From: Pseudomonas salomonii
GTDB lineage: Bacteria > Pseudomonadota > Gammaproteobacteria > Pseudomonadales > Pseudomonadaceae
Assembly (NCBI RefSeq): GCF_900107155.1
Contig: NZ_FNOX01000006.1
Span: 248,001-312,000 of the forward strand
Direction of reading: 5' to 3'
Length of the DNA: 64,000 nucleotides
A program made the translations under genes and the position numbers. Below the pieces are notes generated by a model. That model did not search any database, was not told where the DNA came from, and saw only the letters and a program-made list of their open reading frames with translations. This document shows positions 1-13,898 of this stretch, piece by piece. Numbering within the stretch: the first letter of the stretch is position 1; every line of letters begins with the position of its first letter.

Positions 1-202
1 TCTCGCCGCTGGGCAGCAGGCGAGCGGTGCCAATCGGAAAATCGCCTTCGAATGCAAGAAAATGCATCGCGTCGGCGTCATCCGCATCCCACTCCAGTTC
101 CGGTGGAACCGATTGTTCAGCGATAAACACCGCCTCACGAATGCGCCGAATCTCAGCGATATCCTTTTGCCAGTCCGCGACACTTACGTGAATCTTATTC
201 AT
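1..202 (-). CDS. GNAT-family N-acetyltransferase (3' end outside window)
   Basis: The first 67 residues of a minus-strand gene are present; the rest lies beyond base 1. The protein starts MNKIHVSVADWQ and contains RRIREAVFIAEQSVP followed by AMHFLAFEGDFPIGTARL. That is the alpha1/alpha2 plus beta-strand pattern of GNAT acetyltransferases of the ElaA/YjcF type, which transfer acetyl from acetyl-CoA to an amine. The start codon overlaps the stop of roxA by 8 bases, so the two are probably translationally coupled. The substrate cannot be told from this fragment, and the acetyl-CoA pyrophosphate loop is not in the window. Confidence 0.8.
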   Translation of the reverse strand, partial: MNKIHVSVADWQKDIAEIRRIREAVFIAEQSVPPELEWDADDADAMHFLAFEGDFPIGTARLLPSGE

Positions 203-1361
203 CGGCAAATCCCAGGCTTCCTTGCTTGACCAGTTCGCACAGCAGGTCACGGCCGTCTTCGTCGGCCAGCCAGGTGCCGAGGTTTTCGCTGTGCAGGGCG
301 TCGGCCGAGCAGACCAGTTTCAACAGTTCGCGCAATTTGCCTGGCAGGTAACGGCTTTGGCCGCTGGCAAACAGCAGTACGTCATCGTCCACTTCAGACC
401 ACGCCATGCGCGCGCTCGGGTTGCGGACCAGGATCGCGCCGTTTTCCAGGCTGCTGATAAAGTCTTCTTCACCCAGCTCTTCACCGGCGACCAGTTCCGG
501 GTAGCGCGGCTCGGTCATGAACTGGCCGAACCAGGTCAGCAGCATGCGCTCATCGCTCATGTGCTCGGCCAGCAGGCCTTTGAGGCGGTCGAGTGCGTCC
601 GTCTGAATCTGGTGCGGGTCGCTGACCGGTTGGGCGTCGGCGTCGGTGTAGCGCTCTTCATCGGTCAGGTACTGGCTGAGGAAGTCAGTGAAGTGGGTCA
701 GCACTTCGGCAGCGCTCGGTGCACGGAAGCCCACCGAATAGGTCATGCAGTCATCTTCGGCGATGCCGAAGTGCGCCAGGCGCGGCGGCAGGTAAAGCAT
801 GTCGCCCGGTTCCAGTACCCATTCTTCGCTCTGTTCGAATTCCGCCAGGATGCGCAGGTCGGCGTGTTGCAGCAGCGGGCTTTCGGAATTGCACATTTGG
901 CCGATTTTCCAGTTGCGCTTGCCTTGGGCCTGCAGCAGGAACACGTCGTAGTTGTCGAAGTGCGGACCAACACTGCCACCGGGGGCGGCGAAGCTGATCA
1001 TCACATCGTCGATGCGCCAGCTGGGCAGAAAGCGGAAGTGTCCCAGCAGCTCGGCAACTTCGGGTACGAATTGGTCGACGGCCTGCACCAGCAGGGTCCA
1101 CTCGCGCTCAGGCAACGTGCTGAACGCATCTTCGGCGAACGGACCGCGGCGCAGTTCCCATGGGCGCTCGCCGTGTTCGATCACCAGGCGCGATTCAACT
1201 TCTTCTTCCAGGGCTAAGCCTGCCAGTTCGTCGGCGTCGATCGGGCTTTCGAAATCAGGGATGGCCTGACGGATCAGCAGCGGTTTTTTCTGCCAGTAGT
1301 CGCGCAGGAATTCCCGCGCCGTGATGCCGCCCAGAAGTTGAAGAGGAATATCAGGATTCAT
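195..1361 (-). CDS. roxA: Ribosomal protein uL16 arginine hydroxylase (cupin/JmjC oxygenase)
   Basis: 388-residue Fe(II)/2-oxoglutarate oxygenase of the YcfD/RoxA family, which hydroxylates an arginine of ribosomal protein L16. The JmjC facial triad is visible as H134 and D136 (GPHFDNYDVF) and H197 (PPRLAHFGI). A winged-helix-like C-terminal part follows, as in YcfD. I chose the ATG giving MNPDIPLQLLGG; the frame stays open for 23 more codons upstream, but these run into the purB terminator region. It lies downstream of purB on the same strand, separated by a terminator, and its end overlaps the GNAT gene. The sequence shows no specific regulation. Confidence 0.93.
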   Translation of the reverse strand: MNPDIPLQLLGGITAREFLRDYWQKKPLLIRQAIPDFESPIDADELAGLALEEEVESRLVIEHGERPWELRRGPFAEDAFSTLPEREWTLLVQAVDQFVPEVAELLGHFRFLPSWRIDDVMISFAAPGGSVGPHFDNYDVFLLQAQGKRNWKIGQMCNSESPLLQHADLRILAEFEQSEEWVLEPGDMLYLPPRLAHFGIAEDDCMTYSVGFRAPSAAEVLTHFTDFLSQYLTDEERYTDADAQPVSDPHQIQTDALDRLKGLLAEHMSDERMLLTWFGQFMTEPRYPELVAGEELGEEDFISSLENGAILVRNPSARMAWSEVDDDVLLFASGQSRYLPGKLRELLKLVCSADALHSENLGTWLADEDGRDLLCELVKQGSLGFADE

Positions 1362-1399
1362 GTGTAACCTATTGAAAAAAAGCACTTTTAAGACAGGAA

Positions 1400-1425
1400 T
1401 AAAAACGCCCGGCGCGGCCGGGCGT
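1400..1425 (-). terminator. Intrinsic terminator after purB
   Basis: A perfect 9-bp stem (ACGCCCGGC / GCCGGGCGT) with a GCG loop at 1405-1425 is followed, on the minus strand, by TTTTT. It lies between the purB stop and the roxA start, so it should end the purB transcript. Confidence 0.85.
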
Positions 1426-1445
1426 CTCAAAGGGTCGTGCGCTGA

Positions 1446-2903
<1,458 letters not shown>

Positions 2904-2940
2904 TTACGCGTGAGGCTATAAAAAAGCGGGTTGCTGCGAC

Positions 2941-3564
2941 TTATTCGTTGCGCATCAACGGGTAAAGCTCTTTGAGCAATTTGCGTCGGCTGATCACCAA
3001 CTGCCAGCGATGACCGCCCAACTGACGCCACAACCGCGCCGAACGAATACCGGCCAGGAGCAGGGCGCGGATTTTCGAGGCGTTGTTCGGTTGCTGCAGG
3101 TTGCGCATGTCGCCGTGCACCTGGATGCGCTGGCGCAAGGTGCTCAACGTGTCCTGGTACAGCGCGCCACAGGCGGCAATCACGTTTTCGTGGGCCGGGC
3201 CGAAGTGTTCCACCTGGGATTGAATCTGCGGCAGGCGTTTGCCGATGGTTTCGAGCAGGTCGTCGCGCTTGGCCAGTTGCCGCTCAAGGCCGAGCATCGA
3301 CAGCGCATAGCGCAGCGGCTCGCGTTGCAAGGTGCTTGGGTCGCGCTCTAGGGCGCCGATCAGCGCACGGTAACCTTCACGCAGCGCCAGGTCATCGCCG
3401 CCATACACTTCCAGGGTGTCCTTGGGGTCGCGGATCAGCAGGCTGCCGAGCATGCAGGTCAGGCCTGCTTCGGTCACCTGGCCGGTCTTGGCGATCTTGT
3501 CGACCAGCACGGCGGCGAGGAAAACCCCGCCGAGTGCCGTCAATTGCTCCTGGGTCGGGCTCAT
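2941..3564 (-). CDS. hflD: High-frequency-lysogenization protein homologue HflD
   Basis: 207-residue, mainly helical protein of the HflD family, starting [25 protein letters not shown]. In E. coli HflD is a peripheral inner-membrane protein that binds phage lambda CII; its general cellular role is not settled. Its ATG overlaps the mnmA stop by four bases (ATGA), so it should be co-translated with mnmA. The order mnmA-hflD-purB is conserved widely in gammaproteobacteria, which supports the call more than any motif does. Confidence 0.93.
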   Translation of the reverse strand: MSPTQEQLTALGGVFLAAVLVDKIAKTGQVTEAGLTCMLGSLLIRDPKDTLEVYGGDDLALREGYRALIGALERDPSTLQREPLRYALSMLGLERQLAKRDDLLETIGKRLPQIQSQVEHFGPAHENVIAACGALYQDTLSTLRQRIQVHGDMRNLQQPNNASKIRALLLAGIRSARLWRQLGGHRWQLVISRRKLLKELYPLMRNE

Positions 3565-4685
3565 GCCGCGCCGCTCCAGGCTTCGGCGACTTCAATCACG
3601 CCGCCGCCCAGGCAAATTTCGCCGTCATAGAACACCACCGATTGGCCCGGCGTGACCGCGCGTTGCGGGTCATCGAAGGTGGCGCGGTAGCCGCCGGCGG
3701 TTTTTTCCAGGGTGCAGGGCTGGTCGCTCTGGCGATAGCGCACTTTGGCGGTCAGGCGGCGTGGCGCGCTCAGGTCGATCGGGTTGACCCAATAGATTTC
3801 CGACGCCAGCAGCGCGCCCGAGAACAGCAGTGGGTGCTCATTGCCCTGGCCCACCACCAGCACATTGTTTTCCAGGTCCTTGACCAGTACGTACCACGGC
3901 TCTTCGCCGGCGTCTTTCAGTCCGCCGATGCCCAAACCCTGACGCTGGCCGATGGTGTGGTACATCAGGCCATGGTGGCGGCCGATTACCTCACCGTCGG
4001 TGGTTTTGATTTCGCCCGGTTGTGCCGGCAGGTACTGCTTGAGGAAGTCGCTGAAGCGGCGCTCGCCGATAAAGCAGATCCCGGTGGAATCCTTCTTTTT
4101 GGCAGTGGCCAGGCCGTGTTTTTCGGCGATCTTGCGCACTTCGGGTTTTTCCAGCTCGCCGACCGGGAACAGGGTCTTGGCGATCTGTTCGCCGCCGACG
4201 GCGTGCAGGAAGTAACTCTGGTCCTTGTTCGGGTCCAGGCCTTTGAGCAGTTCGGTGCGGTTGTCGACGTCGCGACGGCGCACATAGTGGCCAGTGGCAA
4301 TCAGGTCGGCGCCGAGGATCATGGCGTAGTCGAGAAACGCCTTGAACTTGATTTCGCGGTTACACAGGATGTCCGGGTTCGGCGTACGACCGGCCTTGTA
4401 TTCGGCCAGGAAGTGCTCGAACACGTTGTCCCAGTACTCGGCGGCGAAGTTGGCGGTGTGCAGCTTGATGCCGATCTTGTCGCACACGGCCTGGGCGTCG
4501 GCCAGGTCGTCCATAGCGGTGCAATATTCCGTTCCATCGTCTTCTTCCCAGTTCTTCATGAACAGGCCTTCCACCTCATAACCCTGCTCCATGAGCAGAA
4601 CGGCGGAAACGGAAGAATCCACGCCGCCGGACATGCCGACGATGACGCGCTTCTTTTGTGTGTCAGAAGGGGCTGGATCACGCAT
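3561..4685 (-). CDS. mnmA: tRNA-specific 2-thiouridylase
   Basis: 374-residue enzyme that adenylates and thiolates U34 in the wobble position of Lys, Glu and Gln tRNAs. The PP-loop is SGGVDSS at residues 19-25. The two catalytic cysteines are visible as C108 ([12 protein letters not shown]) and C204 ([12 protein letters not shown]), the pair that forms the transient persulfide. C-terminal beta-domains follow. Sulfur would come from the Tus relay encoded at 24.7-26.1 kb of this window. It is first of the mnmA-hflD pair, and the start chosen is [21 protein letters not shown]. Confidence 0.97.
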   Translation of the reverse strand: MRDPAPSDTQKKRVIVGMSGGVDSSVSAVLLMEQGYEVEGLFMKNWEEDDGTEYCTAMDDLADAQAVCDKIGIKLHTANFAAEYWDNVFEHFLAEYKAGRTPNPDILCNREIKFKAFLDYAMILGADLIATGHYVRRRDVDNRTELLKGLDPNKDQSYFLHAVGGEQIAKTLFPVGELEKPEVRKIAEKHGLATAKKKDSTGICFIGERRFSDFLKQYLPAQPGEIKTTDGEVIGRHHGLMYHTIGQRQGLGIGGLKDAGEEPWYVLVKDLENNVLVVGQGNEHPLLFSGALLASEIYWVNPIDLSAPRRLTAKVRYRQSDQPCTLEKTAGGYRATFDDPQRAVTPGQSVVFYDGEICLGGGVIEVAEAWSGAA

Positions 4686-4744
4686 AGGGTTTCAACGGGT
4701 GTCTTGAAAAAGGACGCGATTCTAACAGGCTCACGCCCGCAAGG

Positions 4745-5191
4745 CTAAAGAGAAGGGCGGATCAATTCGAGGCTATGGCGCTGGCCGGCCAGATAATCAT
4801 CGATACAGCGGATGATCAGCTCACTGCGCCAGTCGTCGCGCAGGGCCATCAGCTCCTCACGGGTCAGCCAGCGGGCGCGGACGATGCCTTCATCGAGTGT
4901 GTAGTCGGGATGATGTTTCAAGGCTTTGGCGGTAAAGCATACGCGCTGATAAGTCACGCCATTGCTGGGCGCGGTGTACAGGTAGATGCCGACAATGCCG
5001 GTGGCCTCGACGTCCCAGCCGGTTTCTTCGAGGGTTTCGCGCACGGCCGCTTCGGTGAGGGTTTCATGCGGGTCCAGATGGCCGGCCGGCTGGTTGAGCA
5101 CGGCGCGGCCGCCCTTGAGTTCCTCAACCATCAGGAAGCGGCCGTTGTCTTCGACGATAGTGGCGACGGTGATGTGGGGTTGCCAGGTCAT
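4745..5191 (-). CDS. NUDIX hydrolase (NudJ-like)
   Basis: 148-residue NUDIX-fold pyrophosphohydrolase with a complete NUDIX box at about residues 40-62: GHLDPHETL, then AAVRETLEETGW. The glutamates needed for Mg binding are intact. In Pseudomonas this gene sits between mnmA and idh, and the E. coli relative NudJ hydrolyses nucleoside di- and triphosphates and HMP-PP. I chose the ATG giving MTWQPHITVATIV; the longer open frame upstream runs into a REP-like repeat and is unlikely to be translated. The substrate is not determinable from sequence alone. Confidence 0.88.
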   Translation of the reverse strand: MTWQPHITVATIVEDNGRFLMVEELKGGRAVLNQPAGHLDPHETLTEAAVRETLEETGWDVEATGIVGIYLYTAPSNGVTYQRVCFTAKALKHHPDYTLDEGIVRARWLTREELMALRDDWRSELIIRCIDDYLAGQRHSLELIRPSL

Positions 5192-5230
5192 GGGTGCCTC
5201 AATGTGTAGTGACTGAAGAAACTCGTTCAG

Positions 5231-5258
5231 TGTGGGAGCTGGCTTGCCTGCTCCCACA
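5231..5258. repeat. Compact REP-like palindrome
   Basis: TGTGGGAGC at 5231 pairs with GCTCCCACA ending at 5258, around TGGCTTGCCT. It looks like a single shortened version of the REP arms seen at 12.7, 28.9, 30.6, 32.7 and 34.7 kb. It lies in the gap between the NUDIX gene and idh. Confidence 0.6.
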
Positions 5259-5297
5259 TTTGATCGGGGTTGTTCAGTGAAACCAGGGCGCAAACAG

Positions 5298-5320
5298 AAA
5301 CCCCGGCACATGGCCGGGGC
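5298..5320 (-). terminator. Intrinsic terminator after idh
   Basis: GCCCCGGC / GCCGGGGT-type stem with a five-base loop, followed on the minus strand by TTTCTGTTT. It lies just downstream of the idh stop codon. Confidence 0.75.
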
Positions 5321-5340
5321 TTCTTTGCATCCTTACAGCC

Positions 5341-8059
<2,719 letters not shown>

Positions 8060-9316
8060 ATGGGATACAAGAAGATTCAGGTTCCGGCAGTCGGCGACAA
8101 AATCACCGTCAATGCAGACCATTCTCTCAATGTTCCTGACCAACCGATCATCCCTTATATAGAAGGCGACGGTATTGGCGTCGACATCAGCCCGGTGATG
8201 ATCAAGGTGGTCGACGCAGCTGTTGAAAAGGCCTACGGCGGTAAGCGCAAAATCTCCTGGATGGAGGTGTATGCCGGCGAGAAAGCGACTCAAGTCTACG
8301 ACCAGGACACCTGGCTGCCCCAGGAAACCCTGGATGCGGTCAAGGATTACGTGGTTTCCATCAAGGGCCCGCTGACCACGCCGGTTGGCGGCGGCATCCG
8401 TTCGCTGAACGTGGCCCTGCGTCAGCAGCTCGATTTGTATGTCTGCCTGCGCCCGGTGCGCTGGTTTGAAGGTGTGCCCAGCCCGGTCAAGAAGCCTGGC
8501 GATGTGGACATGACCATCTTCCGTGAAAACTCCGAAGACATTTATGCCGGTATCGAGTGGAAGGCCGGTTCGCCGGAAGCGATCAAGGTGATCAAGTTCC
8601 TCAAGGAAGAAATGGGCGTTACCAAGATCCGTTTCGACCAGGACTGCGGGATTGGCATCAAGCCGGTTTCCAAAGAAGGCACCGAGCGCCTGGCGCGCAA
8701 AGCCCTGCAATATGTAGTGGATAATGACCGCGATTCGCTGACCATTGTGCACAAAGGCAACATCATGAAGTTCACCGAAGGTGCCTTCAAGGAGTGGGCG
8801 TACGGTATTGCCGAAAAGGAATTTGGCGCGACCCTGCTCGACGGCGGCCCGTGGATGCAGTTCAAAAACCCCAAAACCGGCAAGAATGTAGTGGTCAAGG
8901 ACGCGATTGCCGACGCCATGCTCCAGCAGATTCTGTTGCGTCCGGCGGAATATGATGTGATTGCCACGCTTAACCTTAACGGTGACTACCTGTCTGATGC
9001 GCTGGCGGCGGAAGTAGGTGGCATTGGTATTGCGCCGGGGGCCAACCTTTCCGACACCGTGGCGATGTTCGAAGCCACCCACGGTACCGCGCCTAAATAT
9101 GCAGGCAAGGATCAGGTCAACCCGGGTTCATTGATTTTGTCGGCGGAAATGATGCTGCGTCACATGGGTTGGACGGAGGCGGCGGATCTGATCATCAAGG
9201 GCACCAATGGTGCGATTTCGGCGAAGACCGTGACCTATGACTTCGAGCGTTTGATGGAGGGCGCGAAGCTGGTGTCGTCGTCAGGGTTTGGTGATGCGTT
9301 GATTTCGCATATGTAA
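8060..9316 (+). CDS. icd: Dimeric NADP-dependent isocitrate dehydrogenase
   Basis: 418-residue isocitrate/isopropylmalate dehydrogenase-family enzyme of the TCA cycle. Visible motifs are the phosphorylatable-serine substrate loop [20 protein letters not shown], the NADP site region [17 protein letters not shown] and metal-binding aspartates in [17 protein letters not shown] start at the ATG at 8060 ([14 protein letters not shown]), which has GGAG seven bases upstream and matches the usual N-terminus. An in-frame ATG at 8048 overlaps that Shine-Dalgarno and is less likely. It ends at a hairpin shared with cspD. Confidence 0.97.
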   Translation: MGYKKIQVPAVGDKITVNADHSLNVPDQPIIPYIEGDGIGVDISPVMIKVVDAAVEKAYGGKRKISWMEVYAGEKATQVYDQDTWLPQETLDAVKDYVVSIKGPLTTPVGGGIRSLNVALRQQLDLYVCLRPVRWFEGVPSPVKKPGDVDMTIFRENSEDIYAGIEWKAGSPEAIKVIKFLKEEMGVTKIRFDQDCGIGIKPVSKEGTERLARKALQYVVDNDRDSLTIVHKGNIMKFTEGAFKEWAYGIAEKEFGATLLDGGPWMQFKNPKTGKNVVVKDAIADAMLQQILLRPAEYDVIATLNLNGDYLSDALAAEVGGIGIAPGANLSDTVAMFEATHGTAPKYAGKDQVNPGSLILSAEMMLRHMGWTEAADLIIKGTNGAISAKTVTYDFERLMEGAKLVSSSGFGDALISHM

Positions 9317-9325
9317 AACGGTGTT

Positions 9326-9368
9326 AAAAAAACCGGACACCCCAAGTGATTGGGCTGGCCGGTTTTTT
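9326..9368. terminator. Bidirectional terminator between icd and cspD
   Basis: An AAAAAACCGG / CCGGTTTTTT outer stem encloses a CCCAA / TTGGG inner stem. A-run and T-run flank both sides, so it can act on both convergent transcripts (icd on plus, cspD on minus). Confidence 0.85.
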
Positions 9369-9392
9369 GTTTTCACTTTGCTCGGCGGCTGA

Positions 9393-9674
9393 TCAGGCCG
9401 TTGCTTCTTTTGATTCTTGAGCTTGATTGTCTTTCCCGCCGTGCGCCGTGTTTGACTTTTGCTCTTGGCTTGCAAGTGCGCCAATATTGACGGCGTGCAA
9501 ACCCTTGGGGCCTTGGATTATCTCAAAAGACACGGGCTGACCTGCCTTCAGGGTCTTGTATCCGTCCATATTAATCGCAGAATAATGCGCAAACAGGTCT
9601 TCAGCTTTGCCGTCTTCGACGATAAAGCCGTACCCCTTGGCATTGTTGAACCACTTGACCTTGCCACTCGACAT
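9393..9674 (-). CDS. cspD: Cold-shock-domain protein CspD
   Basis: 93-residue protein with one cold-shock domain. The RNP1 motif KGYGFI and an RNP2-like LFAHYSAI lie within the first 40 residues, followed by GPKGLHAVNI and a polar Gln/Lys-rich tail. CSD proteins bind single-stranded nucleic acid; E. coli CspD inhibits replication in stationary phase. The start giving MSSGKVKWFNN is preferred over an ATG six codons upstream. It is divergent from clpS-clpA, the conserved Pseudomonas and enterobacterial order. The tail after residue 70 is longer and more polar than in typical 67-74-residue Csps. Confidence 0.93.
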   Translation of the reverse strand: MSSGKVKWFNNAKGYGFIVEDGKAEDLFAHYSAINMDGYKTLKAGQPVSFEIIQGPKGLHAVNIGALASQEQKSNTAHGGKDNQAQESKEATA

Positions 9675-9821
9675 ACCCATATCCCTCTGCACCAGACTCC
9701 ATCACTGGAGTATCATCCAGTTTATCCGTCCTAACCCGAATAAATAAGGTTGACTGCGCGGACCTTTTTTACCCACTGTGGGTTCTATTGGTTGTAACAC
9801 CGTTTCGCCGATAGTCAAGGC

Positions 9822-9850
9822 GACCGATCGGTCAGAGTTGAAATTCTGAC
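9822..9850. promoter_or_regulatory. Nested palindromes in the cspD/clpS divergent promoter region
   Basis: GACCGATCGGTC at 9822-9833 is a perfect 12-bp palindrome. Directly overlapping it, GTCAGA at 9831 and TCTGAC ending at 9850 form a second inverted repeat with an 8-base spacer. They lie roughly midway between the divergent cspD and clpS starts. A repressor or activator site is possible, but I recognise no specific family. Confidence 0.35.
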
Positions 9851-9898
9851 AGGTCGCCCCCACCACTGTATTTGAACCACTGACGAACCTTTCTTTCC

Positions 9899-10267
9899 AT
9901 GCATGCAAACAGCCAGATTCGACTAACATTCAATCAGGATCGCCCGGATCAGGAACACGATGACGACGGTTCTGCAGGCATTGCTGTCCAGGAGGCGAAG
10001 CCTGCTCTACAGGCGCCGCCGATGTACAAGGTGGTTTTGTTCAATGATGACTACACACCGATGGATTTCGTCGTCGAAGTGCTCGAGGTGTTTTTTAACC
10101 TGAACCGCGAGCTGGCGACCAAGGTAATGCTGGCCGTTCACACAGAAGGACGGGCAGTATGTGGAGTGTTTACCCGTGACATCGCCGAGACAAAGGCCAT
10201 GCAGGTCAACCAGTACGCCAGGGAAAGCCAGCATCCGCTACTCTGTGAAATCGAGAAGGACGGTTAA
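9899..10267 (+). CDS. clpS: ClpAP adaptor protein ClpS
   Basis: 122-residue adaptor that binds N-degron substrates and delivers them to ClpA. An acidic flexible N-terminus of about 40 residues is followed by the ClpS core [20 protein letters not shown], including the N-D-D-Y-T-P motif of the substrate pocket, then [20 protein letters not shown] and [14 protein letters not shown]. It lies 29 bases before clpA, so the two form an operon. bpt and aat, which attach the primary destabilising residue (Leu/Phe), are encoded 3 kb away, so the N-end-rule machinery is clustered here. Confidence 0.96.
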   Translation: MHANSQIRLTFNQDRPDQEHDDDGSAGIAVQEAKPALQAPPMYKVVLFNDDYTPMDFVVEVLEVFFNLNRELATKVMLAVHTEGRAVCGVFTRDIAETKAMQVNQYARESQHPLLCEIEKDG

Positions 10268-10296
10268 CGCCGACCACTTGGGTATGAGGTGAAGCT

Positions 10297-12567
10297 ATGT
10301 TAAACCGCGAGCTCGAAGTCACCCTCAATCTTGCCTTCAAGGAGGCCCGTTCGAAGCGTCATGAATTCATGACCGTCGAGCACCTGCTGCTGGCACTTTT
10401 GGATAACGAAGCTGCCGCCACCGTTCTGCGTGCGTGCGGCGCCAACCTCGACAAACTCAAGCATGACCTGCAGGAGTTTATCGACTCCACCACGCCATTG
10501 ATCCCCGTGCATGACGAGGACCGTGAAACCCAGCCAACCCTGGGCTTTCAGCGGGTATTGCAGCGTGCTGTCTTCCACGTACAGAGCTCCGGTAAGCGTG
10601 AGGTCACGGGCGCCAATGTGCTGGTGGCAATTTTCAGCGAGCAGGAAAGCCAGGCAGTGTTCCTGCTCAAGCAGCAGAGCGTTGCCCGTATTGATGTCGT
10701 CAACTACATCGCCCACGGTATCTCCAAGGTGCCAGGGCACGGCGATCATTCCGAGGGTGAGCAGGATATGCAGGACGACGAGGGCGGTGAGTCTTCTTCT
10801 TCGGGCAATCCACTGGATGCCTATGCCAGCAACCTTAACGAACTGGCGCGCCAGGGGCGGATCGATCCGCTGGTGGGGCGCGAGCTTGAGGTTGAGCGTG
10901 TAGCGCAGATCCTCGCGCGTCGTCGCAAGAACAACCCCTTGCTGGTGGGCGAGGCGGGCGTGGGTAAAACCGCGATTGCCGAAGGCCTGGCCAAGCGCAT
11001 CGTGGATAACCAGGTGCCGGATTTGCTTGCCAACAGCGTCGTCTACTCCCTTGATCTGGGTGCGTTGCTCGCCGGGACCAAGTACCGTGGCGATTTCGAG
11101 AAACGCTTCAAGGCGCTGCTCGGCGAGCTGAAAAAACGCCCGCAGGCGATCCTGTTTATCGATGAAATCCACACCATCATTGGCGCCGGTGCGGCGTCGG
11201 GTGGGGTGATGGACGCCTCCAACCTGCTCAAGCCGCTGCTGTCGTCGGGTGATATCCGTTGCATCGGTTCGACCACGTTCCAGGAATTTCGCGGCATCTT
11301 CGAAAAAGACCGTGCCCTGGCGCGCCGCTTCCAGAAAGTCGATGTGTCCGAGCCTTCGGTAGAAGACACCATCGGCATTCTGCGCGGCCTCAAGGGGCGC
11401 TTCGAGGCCCATCACGGCATCGAGTACACCGATGAAGCCCTGCGTGCCGCTGCGGAGCTGGCATCGCGCTACATCAATGACCGGCACATGCCGGACAAAG
11501 CCATCGACGTGATCGACGAGGCGGGTGCCTACCAGCGTCTGCAGCCGGTCGAGAAGCGTGTGAAACGCATCGACGTGCCTCAAGTCGAGGACATCGTGGC
11601 GAAGATCGCGCGTATTCCGCCTAAGCACGTCAACAGTTCCGACAAGGAGCTGCTGCGTAACCTGGAGCGCGACCTCAAGCTCACGGTGTTCGGTCAGGAT
11701 GCGGCTATCGACGCGTTGTCCACCGCGATCAAGCTGTCGCGCGCGGGCCTCAAGTCGCCGGACAAACCGGTCGGTTCGTTCCTGTTCGCAGGCCCGACCG
11801 GCGTCGGCAAGACCGAAGCTGCGCGCCAATTGGCCAAGGCCATGGGCATTGAACTGGTACGCTTCGACATGTCCGAATACATGGAGCGCCACACCGTGTC
11901 GCGCCTGATCGGTGCGCCTCCGGGCTATGTCGGGTTCGACCAGGGCGGCCTGTTGACCGAAGCCATCACCAAGCAGCCGCACTGCGTGTTGCTGCTCGAT
12001 GAAATCGAGAAGGCCCACCCGGAAGTCTTCAACCTGCTGCTGCAGGTCATGGACCATGGCACCCTGACCGATAACAACGGGCGCAAGGCGGACTTCCGCA
12101 ACGTCATCGTGATCATGACCACCAACGCCGGTGCCGAGACTGCTGCGCGGGCCTCCATTGGCTTTACGCATCAGGATCACTCATCCGACGCCATGGAAGT
12201 GATCAAGAAGAGCTTCACGCCGGAGTTCCGCAACCGTCTGGACACCATTATCCAGTTTGGTCGCCTCAGCCATGAGGTCATCAAAAGCGTGGTGGACAAG
12301 TTCCTTACCGAGCTTCAGGCGCAGTTGGAAGACAAGCGCGTGCAGCTGGAAGTGACGGATGCGGCGCGCAACTGGCTGGCCGAAGGCGGCTACGACTCGG
12401 CAATGGGCGCTCGCCCAATGGCGCGTCTGATCCAGGACAAGATCAAGCGGCCACTGGCCGAAGAGATCCTGTTTGGCGAGCTTTCCGACCATGGCGGCGT
12501 GGTGCATATCGACCTGAAGGATGGCGAGCTGACCTTCGAGTTCGAAACCACGGCCGAAATGGCCTGA
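10297..12567 (+). CDS. clpA: ATP-dependent Clp protease ATP-binding subunit ClpA
   Basis: 756-residue double-AAA+ unfoldase that feeds ClpP. The N-terminal Clp-N repeats ([24 protein letters not shown] onward) bind ClpS. The first Walker A is GEAGVGKTA at about residue 217 with Walker [10 protein letters not shown]. The second is GPTGVGKTE at about residue 499 with [11 protein letters not shown]. The C-terminal D2-small domain ends [10 protein letters not shown]. Length and order match the family. It is co-transcribed with clpS and followed by a strong hairpin terminator. Confidence 0.98.
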   Translation: MLNRELEVTLNLAFKEARSKRHEFMTVEHLLLALLDNEAAATVLRACGANLDKLKHDLQEFIDSTTPLIPVHDEDRETQPTLGFQRVLQRAVFHVQSSGKREVTGANVLVAIFSEQESQAVFLLKQQSVARIDVVNYIAHGISKVPGHGDHSEGEQDMQDDEGGESSSSGNPLDAYASNLNELARQGRIDPLVGRELEVERVAQILARRRKNNPLLVGEAGVGKTAIAEGLAKRIVDNQVPDLLANSVVYSLDLGALLAGTKYRGDFEKRFKALLGELKKRPQAILFIDEIHTIIGAGAASGGVMDASNLLKPLLSSGDIRCIGSTTFQEFRGIFEKDRALARRFQKVDVSEPSVEDTIGILRGLKGRFEAHHGIEYTDEALRAAAELASRYINDRHMPDKAIDVIDEAGAYQRLQPVEKRVKRIDVPQVEDIVAKIARIPPKHVNSSDKELLRNLERDLKLTVFGQDAAIDALSTAIKLSRAGLKSPDKPVGSFLFAGPTGVGKTEAARQLAKAMGIELVRFDMSEYMERHTVSRLIGAPPGYVGFDQGGLLTEAITKQPHCVLLLDEIEKAHPEVFNLLLQVMDHGTLTDNNGRKADFRNVIVIMTTNAGAETAARASIGFTHQDHSSDAMEVIKKSFTPEFRNRLDTIIQFGRLSHEVIKSVVDKFLTELQAQLEDKRVQLEVTDAARNWLAEGGYDSAMGARPMARLIQDKIKRPLAEEILFGELSDHGGVVHIDLKDGELTFEFETTAEMA

Positions 12568-12586
12568 TAGCTGATCGCAACACAGC

Positions 12587-12612
12587 AAAAGGCGCCGAAA
12601 GGCGCCTTTTTT
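12587..12612 (+). terminator. Intrinsic terminator after clpA
   Basis: AAAAGGCGCC / GGCGCCTTTT perfect 10-bp stem with a GAAA tetraloop, ending in TTTTTT, 20 bases past the clpA stop. Confidence 0.92.
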
Positions 12613-12652
12613 CTGTCTCGAGAACACAATCGTCAAAACACTGGTGATCCCC

Positions 12653-12741
12653 TGTGGGAGCGGGCTTGCTCGCGAACGCGGTGGGTCAGTGACAGATGAA
12701 TTGACTGATACACCGCATTCGCGAGCAAGCCCGCTCCCACA
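12653..12741. repeat. REPIN copy 1
   Basis: Two 24-bp REP arms in inverted orientation. The first is TGTGGGAGCGGGCTTGC... at 12653-12676 and its exact reverse complement is at 12718-12741, separated by 41 bases. It is a typical Pseudomonas REPIN (mobile REP doublet) between clpA and infA. Confidence 0.9.
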
Positions 12742-12775
12742 AGTATTTGTGGTGTTGGACAAATCTCGCACACAC

Positions 12776-12803
12776 AAAAACGCCCGGCATAACCGGGCGT
12801 TTT
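12776..12803 (-). terminator. Intrinsic terminator after infA
   Basis: CGCCCGG / CCGGGCG stem with a CATAA loop. A run of A on the plus strand becomes a U-tract on the minus-strand transcript of infA. Confidence 0.88.
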
Positions 12804-12815
12804 GTATTGACTTGC

Positions 12816-13034
12816 TTAACGAGCGCGGTAAGTGATGCGCCCTTTGCTCAAGTCATAGGGCGTCAGCTCGACGCGCACTTTGTCACCGGTAAGAATACGA
12901 ATGTAGTTCTTGCGCATCTTGCCGGAGATATGCGCGGTTACGACGTGCCCATTTTCCAACTCCACACGAAACATGGTGTTGGGCAGGGTGTCGACGACAG
13001 TGCCTTCCATTTCGAAGCTGTCTTCTTTCGACAT
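12816..13034 (-). CDS. infA: Translation initiation factor IF-1
   Basis: 72-residue S1/OB-fold protein that binds the ribosomal A site during initiation. The sequence [20 protein letters not shown] runs to a C-terminus of KGRITYRAR, essentially the canonical IF-1. The start ATG is the one 72 codons from the stop; the longer open frame is upstream noise. It stands between bpt and the clpA terminator, convergent with clpA, and has its own terminator. Confidence 0.98.
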
Positions 13035-13134
13035 GCAGTAAAGCCCTCGGTATCCAGTGAATGGCCCGGTGCAACTGCGCCAGGCAAAAGCGGCGTGCAT
13101 TGTGCCCGAAAAAGGGTGTTTAAGCCAAGGGGTT

Positions 13135-13842
13135 CTAGTTAAGCGTTACCCATCTTTGATTAATCAGCAGCTCAATGGGCCGATATTGGGTCTTGTAGTT
13201 CATCTTTTTGCAGTTCTTGATCCAGTATCCGAGGTACACCGCCTCCAGTTCCAGGCGCAGGGCTTCACCGATTTGCCACAAAATCGCAAAGCGCCCAAGG
13301 CTGCGGCGTTCTTCGGAAGGCTCATAGAAGGTGTAGACCGCCGACAGGCCGTTGGGCAGCAGGTCGGTCACCGCCACCGCCAGCAGGCGGCCATCCAGGC
13401 GGAACTCATAGAAGCGTGAGAAGGGCAGGTCGCGCACCAGGAAGGTCGAAAACTGATCACGGCTGGGCGGGAACATGTCGCCATCTGCGTGGCGTTGTTC
13501 GATGTAACGCTGGTAAAGATCGAAATATTCTTCGCTGTACTGTGGCTTGGTGGCCGTGACCGTCAGGTCGGCGTTGCGTTTGAGAATGCGTTTCTGATTA
13601 CGGTCCGGCAAAAACTGCGCAACCGGGATACGCGCAGGCACGCACGCATTGCAATTCTGGCAATGGGGTCGGTACAGATGATCGCCGCTGCGCCGAAAGC
13701 CCATCTCCGAAAGGTCGGCATACACATGCACGTCCATCGGCTGGCTGGGGTCGAGGAACAGTGTGGTGGCCTGCTCGTCAGGCAGATAGCTGCAAGAGTG
13801 GGCTTGAGTGGCATAAAACTTCAAGCGCGCCAGCTCGGTCAT
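13135..13842 (-). CDS. bpt: Aspartate/glutamate leucyltransferase (Bpt/Ate)
   Basis: 235-residue N-end-rule aminoacyl-tRNA protein transferase that puts Leu (Bpt) on N-terminal Asp/Glu. It has the N-terminal cysteine motif [13 protein letters not shown], preceded by [13 protein letters not shown], and the C-terminal ATE domain with [17 protein letters not shown] and [16 protein letters not shown] chose [13 protein letters not shown] as the start. It lies 56 bases downstream of aat on the same strand, and the pair is presumably co-transcribed. Confidence 0.95.
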
Positions 13843-13898
13843 GATCAACCCTCGGGTTAAGCTTTGAAATAAGTGTATGCCAGGTACGCGCAAGTCGC

